DNA of 64,000 nucleotides from positions 1,518,501-1,582,500 of the forward strand of contig JAKTNV010000020.1 of assembly GCA_022747635.1 (NCBI GenBank), written 5' to 3'. The notes beneath the pieces are model-generated. The model did not search any database, was not told the DNA's origin, and saw only the letters and a program-made list of their open reading frames with translations. A program made the translations under genes and the position numbers. Within the stretch, counting starts at the first letter, position 1. Each line of letters begins with the position of its first letter. This stretch comes from Hetaerina americana (Eukaryota > Arthropoda > Insecta > Odonata > Calopterygidae). Below are positions 48,234-63,204 of this stretch, one piece after another.

Positions 48234-48289
48234 TACCTATACACACACCTTAGTATAGTTTCACTGCCATTTCTCCCTTCCATCGTCCA

Positions 48290-48880
48290 CCGCATTACAA
48301 TCCCCCGACATCCGAAAGTCTCCTACGTGTACATCCTTTGATTGACCGCCGTCTTTTTTCCTCTTCATGGATGCTTTTTGGCATGTAGACCTCAATAGTG
48401 ACCGAGTGCGTGGGCTCAGCTTTTGTTTCTACCAATGATATTCCAACACTCGCTTGTTTAATGTTTACCACTACCCTTTCCACCTTTTCGTTCAATATTA
48501 TTGCCACCCCTTATTGCTCCCGTCCTGTCCGCTACCAATTACTCCATAACTATTACTCTTGCAATCCCCGCTATCCTTCCATCTCACCTCGCCCAACCCT
48601 ATGACATCTATTCTTCCTCTCTCCAACTCCTGATTAATACTATTAATTTTCCCTTCCCTCAAAATATTACTGATATTTCACGTTTCTATTCCCCTTCCCC
48701 GCCGGGCACGACGCGCGGCCGGTCGGCCCGAGTCTCGTCGTTGCATCTCGAATTATCTTTGCAAGGATTTTGGACGTTGACGACCTCGAAAGCCGTGTAT
48801 CCCTCTCTCCGCCGACGCAAGGTCCAGTGGGTTAAACTCCCGTGACTAAAAAGCGGCCTAGATTTGCTACGGCCTGTTGC
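48290..48880 (-). mobile_element. Diverged RTE-like LINE endonuclease fragment
   Basis: Minus strand: AIILNEKVERVVVNIKQA, ISLVETKAEPTHSVTIEVY and MPKSIHEEE, aligning with the endonuclease of copies A and C but clearly more diverged. Upstream, the cgccgggcacgacgcgcggc block matches the leader just before the endonuclease (33420-33450). It ends before the catalytic MGDWN motif. Confidence 0.75.
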
Positions 48881-51074
48881 AGCTTCCAAAAAGTCAAATT
48901 ATTTGGAATGATAATTTTGCAATATAAAAATGTGTGAACGGTTGATATTTCAACTATTGAAAAATAATCCTTTTCCAGTAAACGCTTCCTTAGGAATTGA
49001 AAACTAGTCTTGCGTAAAGAGTAATTCGACTGTTAGTATAGATAGAATAATGCGGGATAATAATCACCTTATTCACACATCATTTATGAGGGTCGAGAGC
49101 AGTGAATTAATTATATTTCTATCCGTACAGGAACAATCACGAGAGTCTTAATGACAAATATTTTGACTGAAATATTACTGAATATGAGAAATAAAAATCA
49201 ATACCCATTAAAGCAGCTGCGAACCTTCAATTTACGTAAGTGTCCGATTGAAAGGGAAAGTCCTCCGGGCACTTGGGCAAGGGAGTATTATACAAGCGCC
49301 CCCTTTTCAAATTCGTGGCCCATTGTGGAATTCATTCTTAGCGGGGTAAGCGCCATTGAAGTGTGATATATCACAAAACAGTTGCAAAGCCCACAGCACT
49401 CTTAGTTCTCCAATCATTATTTCATTTAGCGACCAAATGATGACAGTGTTTCGAACTGAGGATAAAATATTGTGTGATTCATGTTTATGGCGTTTTAATT
49501 AGCGCCGGATTTCCATGGGACCACATGGACCAATTGAGGCCAAAAACCACCAAATATCTGCACATGAGCGGAGTTGCATAAATATTTTGTGATAAATAGC
49601 AAAAGGCGTAAGGAAATCAAAGTTCCCAGCTATCAGCTTGATTTTTCCACATTGAAATGAAAAAAAGATTGATCTTGACGTAATCTTCTATCGCTTATAT
49701 TGCAACATATATTTTTTAGACGTGACACCCGGCGGAGGATATTTGCCGAAATATCATCTCCTCTTAAAAATATGAAAACCATCAAATTTATCGCTTCTCA
49801 GGTTTGATTGTTTTTGAGCCATCGTGCCGAGGCCTTTCACAAACCCACAGAGCATTCGAAAAACCGTGAAAGTGTTTGAAAATAAATCACTTTGGCATAC
49901 CATCAGATTGTGGTTGGGGGAACTCGAGAAAGTTATTTTTCTTGAAATTCCGACTTAAAATATTTTTCATGGAAATTATAGTTTCTCTTTCATAGCAAAT
50001 ATAGAAAGTAAAGTGAGAAATTAAAAAGAAATCCGAAAATAAATCGCAAGAAAGAGGTTGAATCAATTCACACGTTGCATTTTCTTAATTGCTCGCAAAC
50101 CCCTTCCCACCTGTTTACGCCTTGGAGGAGAGCCAAACCTCTGAATGCGGGATCGGGAACGCGTCATTGGATGTGGCCGTGACACAGATGGGATAAGGCG
50201 ATTAGAAGGGGCGACAACTGACGACCTCTGGCCCCCAGAGCACAGGCCGGAGGACGGCAGCGGCCCTGCAGCGGCCTTCCCAGCGACGCCACTAATTGGT
50301 CTGCAATTCCGATTGCTCTGCCCTCCCCGCCCCGCCCGTCGACCCTCCATCATGTCTCCAACCCACCCCCGCGAAAACATCCCTCCGGTGCACGCCCGGC
50401 CTGCACGGACGACGGACGAAGAGGGTGCGGGGCAGAGCCGAGGTGCGCCCTAGAAAAATGCACCAGGAAAATAGAATGCGCAATCCTAGTTTTGCCCACT
50501 TCACCAACGCTTAGGCGTGGCGAAGGAAATTAGCATTTTATCAATTTCCTCAGAGATGGAATTTGATAGGGAGGTTGATAGAGAGGCAGTCACCAGACTC
50601 TATAATATTCGCTAGATCGTTGCACAACCATTTACAATTGGTAAAATATTGGACACTCAAACGGTCGAGGCCATGCTGGGCAGTGCTTCAGGCGCGGGAA
50701 GTTGGTCACGTGACATGCAATCCGGTCCCAGGGAGCACGATCTCAATGCTCGGCAGTGACCGTATCGCCCGTCGGCGTAATCCAACCCATGAAGTCTGAT
50801 TTGAGGTAAGTAAATTTTACTGCGGGAGGATAGATATTCTAACCTCTGAAGCGGCCGAGAATGAGGAGAAAGCGCATTCCGCTTCATCCATCGTGGCGCG
50901 CATCAAACCGCAAGCGACCGTGCTACAGGACGCTTGATTAAAAACTCTGGAGAAATAAATTTTAAGGCAAACCATCTCCAAAGAGTCGAAGCGTCAAGGC
51001 TTGACTTTAATACAGGGTTCTACCCACGCCAGAATGTGGCATATTTATCGATTCATTTGCTAAACTAATATTAT
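48881..51074. other. Intronic stretch, nothing assigned
   Basis: AT-rich to 50060, then a GC-richer block 50100-50460 whose open frames overlap on both strands with no recognisable family. Confidence 0.5.
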
Positions 51075-52490
51075 ATAAGGTCTGTTCAACAAAAGATGAC
51101 ACTGATTGAATAAATACTGGTCCGCTTTCGAATTCCGTGCGGAACAATTCTTTCAGTCTGCCGCCTTTGAGTCTGCGGTACCATTTTGTTGAGCGCCTTC
51201 GATAGTTTCAAATCGGCGTCCTTTCAAAGTGAATTTGAAGTTACTAAATAAGAAAAAAAATCCGTTGGAGCAAGATTAGGGGAGAAGGGTGGCTGGGGGG
51301 TTGTAGTATTTTAACCGAAAAGTTGTAAACAATCAATGATGCGTGCGCCGCTGTGTTGTCGTGATGAAAGCATCAATACTTGTTTTTTCCACATTCGTGG
51401 TCTCTTCCGCAATATGGCGGGTCTTAACCTTCTCATAGCCTCTGTATAGTCCTGCCCATTCACTTTTTGGGGACATATTCATGATTAATAATCCCTTCCA
51501 GATCGAAGAAAACGATCAACATCACCTTCACGCTCGATCGCAACATCCGAGCTTCATTGGGTGGTGGGGCAGATGGCCCCGTCTTCAACTGTGGAGACTG
51601 GCCTTTGGCTTCTTTATGAAAACCATAAACTTAGGATTCGTCGCCTGTGACAATTGTTGGTAGTAGTTTTGAGGGGAGGCGACCGACAGCTGAGGTCATT
51701 TGCGCCATAGGGGATGGATAGGAAAGGATGAAGGGTGGAGAGAAACCCGGTGTCGGCATTAGCCTACTCTTTACGAAAGGCGCCAAGGGGTCCGCGGCTT
51801 AACGTCCCATCCGACGGACGGCGTACTCACTCAAAGTGCCCTCCACAAAGCACCTCAAGCAGGGATCGAGATACCTCTGAAAAATATTCAACACCGCCGG
51901 GATTTGAACCCGGGCCCTCTGGGTGGGAAGCCAGTACGCTAGCCCCCGCACCATCTCGATCCCCCTGTGACAATTGTTTTCAAGAGGTTTCGATCGTCGT
52001 TTGAACGATCGAGCAGTTCTTGTCTGATGTCAAGACGTTTTTGCCTCTGCCCATCCGTTAACACTCGTGGCACCAATGCGGACGCTATGCGCTGCATGCC
52101 CGCAATTCCTGTCGAAATGGTGGAATATGATGCAACACTAACTATATCAACTTCATCGGCAATCTCCCTGACAGTTAACATACGGTTTGCCCCCCTTATA
52201 TCATACGCACTGTTGATGTGGGCGTGGTTTATTGACGTTGATGGTCGTCCAATTCTCGATTATTCATCGGTCGTGGTTTTTCCAGACTGGAAGCGGTTGT
52301 GCCAACTAAAACGCTAGGCCCGACTCATAGATTCACTGCCGAATGTCTCTTTAATCATTGCGTAATTTTTAGTTGCACTTTTTCCGAGATTAAAACAAAG
52401 TTCAATGCCCTGCTTCTCTAACACATAGTATTTTTTCTGATTCTCTAACACCTTCATTCTCACTGACAAAAGGTTTTGTACAGCAACGGT
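51075..52490 (-). mobile_element. Near full-length mariner split by a SINE
   Basis: Minus-strand transposase from ATG at 52457: KVLENQKKYYVLEKQGIELC, FNLGKSATKNYAMIKETFGS, a broken helix-turn-helix linker, GANRMLTVREIADEVDI, RIASALVPRVLTDGQRQK and DDRNLLKTIVTG. A SINE (51659-51963) interrupts here. The frame resumes past the insertion with TIVTGDES (first Asp), VYGFHKEAKGQSPQLKTG, FHHDNTAAHASLIVYNF (second Asp), SPNLAPTDFF (third Asp) and FTLKGRRFETIEG. All three catalytic Asp codons survive, but stops and frameshifts occur at several points. Left end near 51075 (aaggtctgttcaacaaaag); the right terminal repeat was not defined. A different mariner lineage from families A and B. Confidence 0.85.
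51659..51963 (-). mobile_element. tRNA-derived SINE (305 bp) with 15-bp target duplication
   Basis: Flanked by identical cctgtgacaattgtt at 51644-51658 and 51964-51978. Read on the minus strand it begins ggggatcgagatggtgcggg, with an A-box-like gctagcgtactgg and B box ggttcaaatcc, then a body containing gatgggacgttaagccgcgg. The 3' end is at caaaactactacc. It has a Pol III promoter head and no coding capacity, and depends on a LINE partner for mobility. Confidence 0.85.
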
Positions 52491-53849
52491 GTGCAAGCGC
52501 AGACAGGAATTGCTGTTGTGCGGAGACAAGTCGAGATAAAGGGGTTTTTTACTTCTCACAGAACCCGCACTGGTTGTGATCTTCCAAGCGCTTCGCTTGT
52601 TGACCAGTCTCATATTTTTGTACACAGCGTCTACTTGTTGGCTGCAATACAGCTTTACACTGCATCGCGATGCTGGAATTAAACGATAATTGGATCGAAG
52701 TTTTTATGCGTAAGACCCTCAAATTTTTAACAGCATGCCTGCGCTTCCCTTCCGTCGCGATGCACCTAATCTGCACTTCATACTGGCCGGAGGTCAAGTG
52801 CGAGGGAACGGGGTGCCTCCGAGGGTAGCCTCCGAGCATCACGACTTCCAGGTCAGGGTTCCTCATTCCCATCTCTCCCTCGCTTAGCTTGGAGCTACAC
52901 GTAATCTGCAAGGGGTAAAGCAACTACGTCACTAATACAAACTTAAAGAGGCATGCCCTTCCCCAAGATTTTCCCAACCCCAAGCTGGTTTCATTCCTTT
53001 TACCTTTAATTCACATTTTATTTTTTGACAGAAGTACTCAACTTTGAAAGTACTTTCAAGTACCTTGTACAATTACTGTACTCTTTGATCAGAATAGCCG
53101 GACTTACACTTGAAGGCTTGACATAGCGGATACTCAAATTATTCCGTACCAATGAATTTATTTTCTACGAACATTGAAGTACGTGTATCATTTGAACTCA
53201 TTAAAAGATGCAATTAAAAACTTTGGTGTGACGCACGTGACGAGAGCACTGGACAGCCAACAATGCCATAGCTGAAGTCCTCAAGCACTGATGTGTGGAG
53301 TACTATGCGCATTGTACTGTATGAAGAACCCTGCTAATTACACTCCTTTTTATTTTGTCCGAGCGGCTTCGCTCTCACGGCGACATCAAGGATCATTACA
53401 TCAGCTATTACAACCGATTAATGCCTAAGAGCGAAGCGGGCTTCCATGCAACATGGAAGTACCTACTGTGCCATTTACTGCGTTACTTGTCACTAGAATG
53501 TTACTGATAACAAGGCAGAACGCGAATCCTTCTGACCTTCACCCCATTTCTAAAAATAATTCCCCGTCCTCCCACCCCAAACGCCATCCCCCCCCCGGTA
53601 GAAGGGGGGGGCACCCACGCTCCCTCGCCCATCTGCACGACATCACATTGCGGCGTTGTCTCGTACTTTTGCTTCGCTCTCTGAGAGAAGCTCCACGGTG
53701 TAAATGCGACATCGCCAATGCCTAAATCCACACCCTCCAATGTTTCATCGAACTGAGGGGGATGAAACCTTACGGGGTACTACCTGGGGGTTATGAAGCG
53801 GCTATGAGAGAGAGAGAGAATCAGGCGAAAATGGCCCGAACTGTGGAGG
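52491..53849. other. Intronic stretch, nothing assigned
   Basis: May include the undefined right end of the mariner at its left. A minus open frame at 52549-52923 is not recognised. Confidence 0.5.
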
Positions 53850-54235
53850 ATTGGTTGACGAGCGGTTCATTCGCCACAACTACTCATTCTACTACTCTGA
53901 AAGTTTTCAGCCAAAATCAAGACCTTTGTGCTTCCCCACCCATCCTGCTACTCACCAGACCTGGCCCCATGTGACCTTTTCCTGCTCCCCAGCCTAAAAA
54001 CCCTGCTCAAAGGAAAAAGGTTTACCACCATTCCAGAGATGGAGAAAATTCGACGGAGGAGCTTATGAGCATTCCGGAAGAAGCATTCCAGGACTGTTTC
54101 AAAAACTGGCAACACCGTTGGGATAAGTGCATATGTATACGTTGGGAAGGAGACTGCTTTGAAGAGGGAGACACTGGCCAATAATTTGTTAGTGAAGTAT
54201 TCTCTTGTAATAAATAAAGTTTGAAATTTTTATTT
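53850..54235 (+). mobile_element. Mariner C-terminal fragment, plus strand
   Basis: Remnants of the second and third Asp region: LKVFSQNQD, then in shifted frames SPDLAPCDLFLLPSLKTLLK, FTTIPEMEKIRRRSL, and FQDCFKNWQHRWDKC ending ...CFEEGDTGQ and a stop near 54184. AATAAA lies at 54213. No helix-turn-helix part upstream. Confidence 0.7.
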
Positions 54236-54324
54236 TAATCTCGTAAATAAAACTTGCGGGCAATGACGCGTCAACGCCTACAAAGAGACATCCATGGTGC
54301 GCGCGCAAATGCGAATGCCTTTTC

Positions 54325-54400
54325 GCATGGAAAAGGCAACAACAGGATTCGAACCCGGATACCTCGATCGACGAATTTGCGTTCGAATCATGGCCTTGGT
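54325..54400 (-). other. Possible degenerate tRNA-like SINE head
   Basis: A perfect B box on the minus strand (gggttcgaatcc, 54352-54363 region) and a weak aaggc/gcctt acceptor pairing. No convincing A box. Confidence 0.3.
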
Positions 54401-57400
54401 GAGACATACATTTTTCTCTGAACTGTCTCAATTTGTGTGCATCGTACATTTAAACAGATTTAAAAAGTTTAAGACTTAAATAGATTGATAAATGGACGGA
54501 TGTGCCGAGGAGAGGAATGCCCAAGACAAAATGAGCATTGCAGCGAATGAGCCCACCAACGGCTCATAGAAGAAAGGTTCCCACTGAGCGTGATCACGGG
54601 AAAAGGGAGGAAACGGCTCGAGACAGAATGTTTCTTGGTCTCACAAAATACCTCTAAGGGTGATTCTTCACGTACGTGTTCGCAGAGCATCGACGCGAGC
54701 ACCGAAAGCACAGGACTGGAGGCAGCCCACGTCCATTCTCGAGTGCTTCCACTCCCTTCATGCGATGGGGATTCATGACTGAAGGGAGGACTTCATAAAG
54801 CTAATGCTGAAAAAAGGGCCCACCCACTTAAGTGTACTGAAAGGGCATCAGATGAAATATCAATGAGCAAGGACAATTTTAAATTTCACAGTAAATAGAA
54901 TAATCAAATCATATTTTGCAAAAAAAATAATCTTCATTCCTTACATTTTACGAGAAGTCCCACTGTTTTTCTTATAATTGGAGAGTTCACTGCTAATTAT
55001 GCGCGATTTCAAAAATTGTTAGAAAAAAACTGCGAGGAAAAACTATTAGGGCGCATGGCACTTTCAACGCGGAACTGAGTGAAACTAGCACGAGATTGGA
55101 GGCATGCCGACATACAAGGTACGAGTTCACTTTCATGAGGACGCATGCGTTATCATTCCTCATAAATGGTTCGTCCGTGAGCGTAAAAGGACCTGAGAGA
55201 CCATCCCAAGGCTTTGTCGACGCAAAGAAAGGGCATTACAACACGTAATTGAATGAAGTAATGGACACGTTGAAGATTTGTGGGGAATAGAAGACCCCAA
55301 GGATTCACTGCAATTCCCCGAGTTCAATTAATCAAATACCGTCGCCTGCATTGCAGAATATTGATAATATTTCACACGGGAAGTTACGAGAGATGAATGC
55401 GTATGCGGTGGCGGCCAGGGAGAAAGGGGCGCCTTTGGAAGCGAAGGCGCCACACGGGGAGGCGCCTCGTTTCGCACTTCGCCTCCGCTGCCTTCGTTGA
55501 AGGAGCAGTGCTGCCAGTCGGGGAGAGGAGGAAACTCCACTTTTGAGCGGAATAGCATTGATCTGCAGAGAGAGTAGTAAGCAGACGAAGGCATCGGAAA
55601 GGACTCGTGGGTGAGGGGCGTTTTTCATATTGTCTACATATGGCGCCACGGAGAGACCCGGAAATGGAGTTTACGCCTCGGATCTTCAGGTCAGCGCGGG
55701 CAACTGGCGGCGGGGAGGGGTCATCCCCCCAGAAATGGAGCGGACCTCCTCGCGAACAGTTCAATGCGCTCCCCGAACGCCTTGCTCTCCTTATTGGTCA
55801 TCACACCACTCCCCTCCGAGTTTCACGATGTATTGATTGATCCCTCGATGTCACGATTCCATCACAGTTCTACGCACACACCCCTCTGCAATTCTAAAAT
55901 TCCACAGTTGCCAAGGAAAGCTTAAAAACCATACTGTGGCTGTACGGTCGATTGAAACCACGATTAAACCGTCTGGAATAAGCGGAATCTGCATATACTC
56001 TCAAGTCTCTTTTATAACAAAAATAAATATCTACCTAAGTAATTATCTGATAAACTTGTGCTCATTTACAGTACTTTGCAGAGTGCCAACACCAGGGGAG
56101 ATAATATCTACTTAATGGCACGGCACGGTAACTTAAAGCAAATTCTTTCATGTTAACAGCCTGTACTCTCTGAAACACTTTGCCTAAGGTCATTAAAAAT
56201 TTCCGGTCACTCACCTTATCCAAAAACAGATCAATACTCATCAAATCACTCATCAAAGATTTTACACGACAAAAAACTTCTCTATAAATTATTCCTCTGC
56301 AGACATAGATATTCTCAATCCCTCTTTACCTGCACACCTTGCCTTGCAACATATTATAACCTATTTTACTTTATTACGTATATCTGTATATTCATATGTT
56401 TTTATTGTACTATACTCCATTGTATATGGTATTGTACATATGTATTGTACTGTACTTCATACTGTTATATATGCATATTATTATTATCTTTACTATCTTG
56501 AAGGGTTTTTGCAGGTTTTTCACGCCCCCATCCCCTTCTTGAGGGTGTTTTCCTGTGTGGGTTCTTACTAGGGTCTTCATGTCTGAACTCCCGTTTATAT
56601 TTTCCCATAAAATTACATCTTGTGCTGTTTCTTTTATCACGCATATTCGCTTTACCATTTATTTATTTTTATACCGCTTTATACGTCCTCGTATTATTAT
56701 TATGTACTTAACGAAGGGTTAAACTGGAATAAGGGGCCTCATGGTCTCAATTTCGCCCTAATAAAGACGTTCATCCATCTCTAGAACGGATATTAACCTC
56801 ATATTTACGTGTATGTACGCACAGAAGATTATCAAGGCTTTTTATGGCAAGGAGTTTTATGGCAAAATAGGAGGACAATATTTAGACCGGCGGACAAAAA
56901 GTAAGGATGCAAGGAAATTGACGCCGACATCGAAGGAATCGAATCTGCGACAGAATTTGTGAGAAGGACGCCGATTAAAGATGCATGGAGAAGATGAGTC
57001 AGGACCATAATGCAGAGTTTTCATGGTTCTGAAATGAGACACTGGCGGTGCACAGATGAACGCCGTTTGGAGGCTTTTGAGAAGCAGGAAAGGAGGAAAT
57101 AAGAGTGAGGGAAGTGTTGTGCAACGGAGGGAGAGAACGTTGGGAATTCCGTAAACGGCGGAGAACGAGAAGAGAGGAGTATCAACGAGGGGGGGGGAGT
57201 AGGCGGGAGGGGGTGCGGACACGGGGTGGGGGGGTGAACGGCATTCGGGGCCGCGGAATGGAAGGGTTTAGGAAGAGGAATGTGAGGAGAGAGCATCGGG
57301 AGGGAGGCGGCGAAGTGATTGAGGCGATGGGACCGTCACTCGGACCGTCAAACTGTTTCTAATGTTGATGATCACTTTATAAGATCTTGTTTCTTAAGCT

Positions 57401-60257
57401 CAAGTAGAGACTTGAGTAATTAAAAGGCACAAGTATCACCGCATCAAAGCTCGACACATTGTGCGATGGAAATAAATGGTTGGCTGCCTCTCGCTTAAAT
57501 TGCAGCCCTCGGCGATGGTTTGGATGAGGAAGAGACGGAGGAAAGGACAAGTTCACTCATCACTCACTCACTGCGCCTGGATTGATTGGAAGCATTTTTC
57601 CGTGGCGCGGCATGGGTCACCTTTCCTCCCCTCCGGATGAAAAGCCCCAAAGGGCCCCAACACGCGTCGACAACGCGAAAGAATCCAACCCTTGACATCT
57701 GTCGTTTGCTAACGAGAAGGCGCCAATTGAGCGCGATCGCATTCGTAATAATTTATGTCTATGTAAGGGAAAGAGGTTAAGGAAAAAATCGATGGGGAGG
57801 AGAGAAGGGGTGGGGGTGGGGAGGAGGCGACCAATGAGGATCCATCTCCTTCTGTGGGCGAGGAGCGCGGACGACAGGAGTGGCGACCGCAAATCTGCTC
57901 TGACGGCGCCATAACTGCGGAGTTCCCTAGTTTTGGCGCGAGGGGGGCGGGGGGGGGAGGAGGAGGGGGTGAGGAAGGGAGGGAGGAGCTCCCTTTCCTA
58001 TCGGTGGCGCTCACAGCCAAACTGCCATTAAGACCCATCTCCTCGCCCGCTGGTACGTATTACAGCATTTCAACCCTCATATACTCCCGAAAACCTTTCG
58101 CCTGGCCATCCGAATGCGGCCGCCCCCACCCTCGCTCGCATCATCATAGCTGCTCCTCATGTCCACTAGTGCTGTACCCACCCTCCGCCCCCCCTCATTC
58201 CCTCTCCTCGGACACGCCCACTCGTGCCAACCCTCCCTCCGGAATAACCTTCGCCACCCTCGTCCGCCCCCTCTCAACCGCCGCCGTCGTCCTCCGCAAA
58301 CACACACACCCCCTCCCTCCCTCCTTAAAGGGGATCGACCCCTCTCCACTCCCCGTCCTGCTTTCGCATCTCCATATTTGCCTCATTCTTTGGTGAAAAT
58401 AGGAATTAATTCCTCTCCCTTCGTCTGCGACAGTGGGAGGGGGTGGCGATCCCCCCTTCCCCGCCTACGCGTGCTCTCTCGACCGAGGGAGCGGGGTGCC
58501 CCCTGCAACGGATCTCGCCCACCCCTCGAGCCCCCTCCCAGAACAAGGTCCTTCGCGAGCAGGCACAACGACCAACATCCGCCTTAGAACAAGGAGGCAC
58601 ATATGTGTATTATTAAACTATTAAGTAGAAGTATTCCTTCGAGGAGTTAATACAGTGCTGGCAATCACGTGCGTGAAACTCGTGGGTTTTTTTTTCCATT
58701 GAGTATCATCTAAATTCGCTTCGCGTTAGAATGAATACAACTATCCCCCGAGACTGACATTTTCACTGCCAAACGCACGAATATACTTTCACAAAATGTG
58801 TGAGGGGAAGCGGTGGACGGCAATGTCTGCTGCTGTGAATCACAGGTTCGGAAACGAAATACTACGATACGACTCCACTCTTTGGCTGCACAACATTTTT
58901 GAGAATCTCCGGCGCGTAGATGACGAATGCTTTTGGCGCACTCGCCGTCCAACCGAGGACGACTGACTTCCTCCGCCAATCCCCGTCTAATATTCAAGCA
59001 GGCAATCAATACGGCGCACGTACGCCTCGGAAATTACAAGTCTCGACCTCGAATCCGCGGCACACATCCGCAGAGTGCCCACCCACCAACACGCCCTTCG
59101 GTCTCACGGGGGGGAAGCACTTCGATGGCGCTTCGATGGCACTCTCCCCGGGGAGGCACATCCATTCCGAACGAGGTCCCCCGGATCCACCCGCCCCCCA
59201 ACTACGCGGCACCGCCGTGTTTTGTCCCGCCAGGGAAGTTCTCGCAACGATTGCTGCCCCTCCTCTCGGTCGCCTTCTCTTCATCCCCCGCGAGACACAG
59301 AAGAGGGGCGCGGGGGCAGAGGAGGGCCGGGCCCCGTCCACTTCCTTGCCTCCCCGGCCGAGGACGGGATTTCACTCGCGCCCGGCCGGCATTGGCTCCT
59401 CGGGACGGCCGGAGAGCACTACTCGTACTTACGGCGCGGCGTGGGCAGAGATGGGGCGGTGGGGGCGGAGATGGGGCGGCGGGAGCGGAGATGTGGAGAA
59501 GAGGGGCGGTGGGGACTGAGATGAGGCGGCGGGGGGAGGGCGCAATAACGGCGACGGCGAAGGGGAACACTCCCGTCCCGACCGCATGCGGCGGTGAGGC
59601 GCCACTGGGCCTCCATCCCAACGGCCCCAATGCGCACGCGCCCCTGGCTCCCAGTCGCACGCCTCGGGTCACTCTTGTGTGCGGCCAGCGGGGGTGGGCG
59701 ACCCAGTGGGGAGACACGCCGTGCCAAGTGACTCCAGGTGCCCTCCTCGGCCCCTCACCCCCTGGGCTGCAAACCCTCCCGAGTGTCTGAACCACAGGGA
59801 GGAGGCATTGTGGCCGACGGCTCAGACCGTGACGATTTGTCCACGGGTTGTGTCGCGCGGATCTACATCTTTCCACATTTTTGGAATGAATGTCGATCAA
59901 GAGCAGCGAGATTCGGAGGGTGCGCAGAGTCGGAGAGTCGCATCTGTCGAGACGCGGCAACTGGGGTGGGAGAATGGGGAAAATATGAGCTGCCGAGATA
60001 AAGTGCGAAGCGACAGCTCGAGCGCTGGAACAGAGTGCTCAAATTGAAATAGAGAAAATCTCATCGATCCTCTATATTTTAAGTGTTTCCTGATAGTTAA
60101 CTTCCATCAATAATTCACACATACGTACAATTAAATATATGTGTGTGTTCTGGTCTATTTTTCCCTTGAATGGCGAAATAGTTGTTATCTCCAGGCCGAA
60201 GAATCGAGGTAGTTGGTTGCATAAGCCCCCTTTAGCAGATCTCATTGTAATTCCCTT
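54401..60257. other. Intronic stretch without recognised genes; GC-rich block at right
   Basis: Includes AT-rich 55850-56850, GC-rich 57180-58000 and a strongly GC/CpG-rich block 58900-59800. The long frames in the last block (up to 287 codons plus, 252 codons minus) overlap completely on both strands and are Pro/Arg/Gly-rich, as expected from base composition, so they are not called as genes. Confidence 0.5.
59448..59537. repeat. GC-rich minisatellite, 20-nt unit, four copies
   Basis: gagatggggcggtgggggcg (59448-59467), a near copy (59468-59487), a 30-nt variant (59488-59517) and a fourth copy (59518-59537). Confidence 0.8.
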
Positions 60258-60333
60258 TTCCTCGACAGGTCAAGTGGTTATAATATCGTCCCAGCAAGTC
60301 GTTAGATCCGGTGTTCGACTTCCGGTCAAGGAA
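60258..60333 (+). other. Degenerate tRNA-like sequence (SINE head or tRNA pseudogene)
   Basis: A box ggtcaagtggtta, B-box-like gttcgacttcc and acceptor ttcctcg/caaggaa with the same C-A mismatch position as the 48.1-kb head. Anticodon arm poorly formed. Confidence 0.4.
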
Positions 60334-60424
60334 ACTCGTTTGCGCTAATGATCTGCTCAATTCCACCTTCCTTACCTCTCCTGTATTTGTCTTTTATATC
60401 AGTTCCTACCCCTTTTCCTATTAA

Positions 60425-61312
60425 AAAAAAATAATTTATCGAACAGATTCACACAAACACTTAAAATTCTTTAGAGTACGGTCCTTGAGCCTGTAAAAAT
60501 GTTTTCCAGTGACTCTGCCATGACCTCTGGCATGCGCCTTGGAAGGCGTCTTCGGGGACCTCTCGGAAGGTCTTCGTAGACGAAGACCGGTTCTATGGAC
60601 GAAGAACGGGTTCCTTTCAGGGCTGCCTTAATCCAAAGGAACAAAAGGAAGTCTGCTGGGGCGGCATCAGGACTATAGGGGGGGGGCGTCGTTGGAAGCT
60701 ATTGTTTGGCCAGGAACTCGCGAACTCGAAGCGCATTATCGTGATGGAGTTACCAGGTGGCGCTGATGTCATTTCTCGTCCTGATGACCCTTTCTCGGAG
60801 TATTTCCAGCACATCCTCGTAGTAGGAAGCGTTAACTGTCTGTCCTTGAGGAATAAACTCCTTATGGACCACTCCTTTACTGTCCTCAAAGACAATGAGC
60901 ATTGTTTTCACTTTTGATTCGCTCATTCTTGCCTTTTTTGGGGTTGGGGGACTGGTCAGTGTGCCACTCAGAGCAATGGCGTTTTGTTTCTGGGTCGTCT
61001 TAAAAAACTCAGATTTTATCACCAGTGTTGACGTTGTCCAAATAATCAGGTCCATTTTCAATTCGTTGCGAAAGTTCACTTGACATTTCCGTTCGGTTGG
61101 TCTTTTGGTCGTCTTACAAAACCATTGGTACGAGCTTGGCGCACACTTTCCTCATCGCTTAATTTTTTAGTAACAATACAAAACATAACTTTATACGACA
61201 GGCTGAGTTCATTGGCAACCATCTTGAAACTCAGTCGACGGTCTGAGTCCAACAATTGTCGTACGCGAGCCACATTGTTGCCAATTTTGCTGGTTGACGG
61301 GGGTCTGCCTGA
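60425..61312 (-). mobile_element. Mariner family A, copy 2 (interrupted on its 5' side)
   Basis: Minus-strand transposase: ARVRQLLDSDRRLSFKMVAN (helix-turn-helix), ELSLSYKVMFCIVTKKLSDE, QPNGNVK, then DNVITG (first Asp region), TSPPTPKKARMSESKVKTML, GVVHKEFIPQGQTVNASYY, LEILRERVIRTRNDISATW, HHDNALRV (second Asp) and APADF (third Asp). From 60473 to 61102 it is nearly identical to 1-631. Unlike copy 1 it keeps the helix-turn-helix. It stops at about 61312, where another mariner begins, so its 5' untranslated part and right terminal repeat are missing. Frameshifts disrupt it. Confidence 0.85.

Positions 61313-63204
<1,892 letters not shown>

Noticed and set aside
50145..50453. 102-codon plus-strand open frame in a GC-rich block as a possible host exon
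   Set aside because: No domain, no clear splice sites, and an equally long frame on the other strand.
58920..59960. Long open frames (287 codons plus, 252 codons minus) in a GC-rich block
   Set aside because: Open on both strands at once, Pro/Arg/Gly-rich, no recognisable domain; explained by high GC lowering stop-codon frequency.
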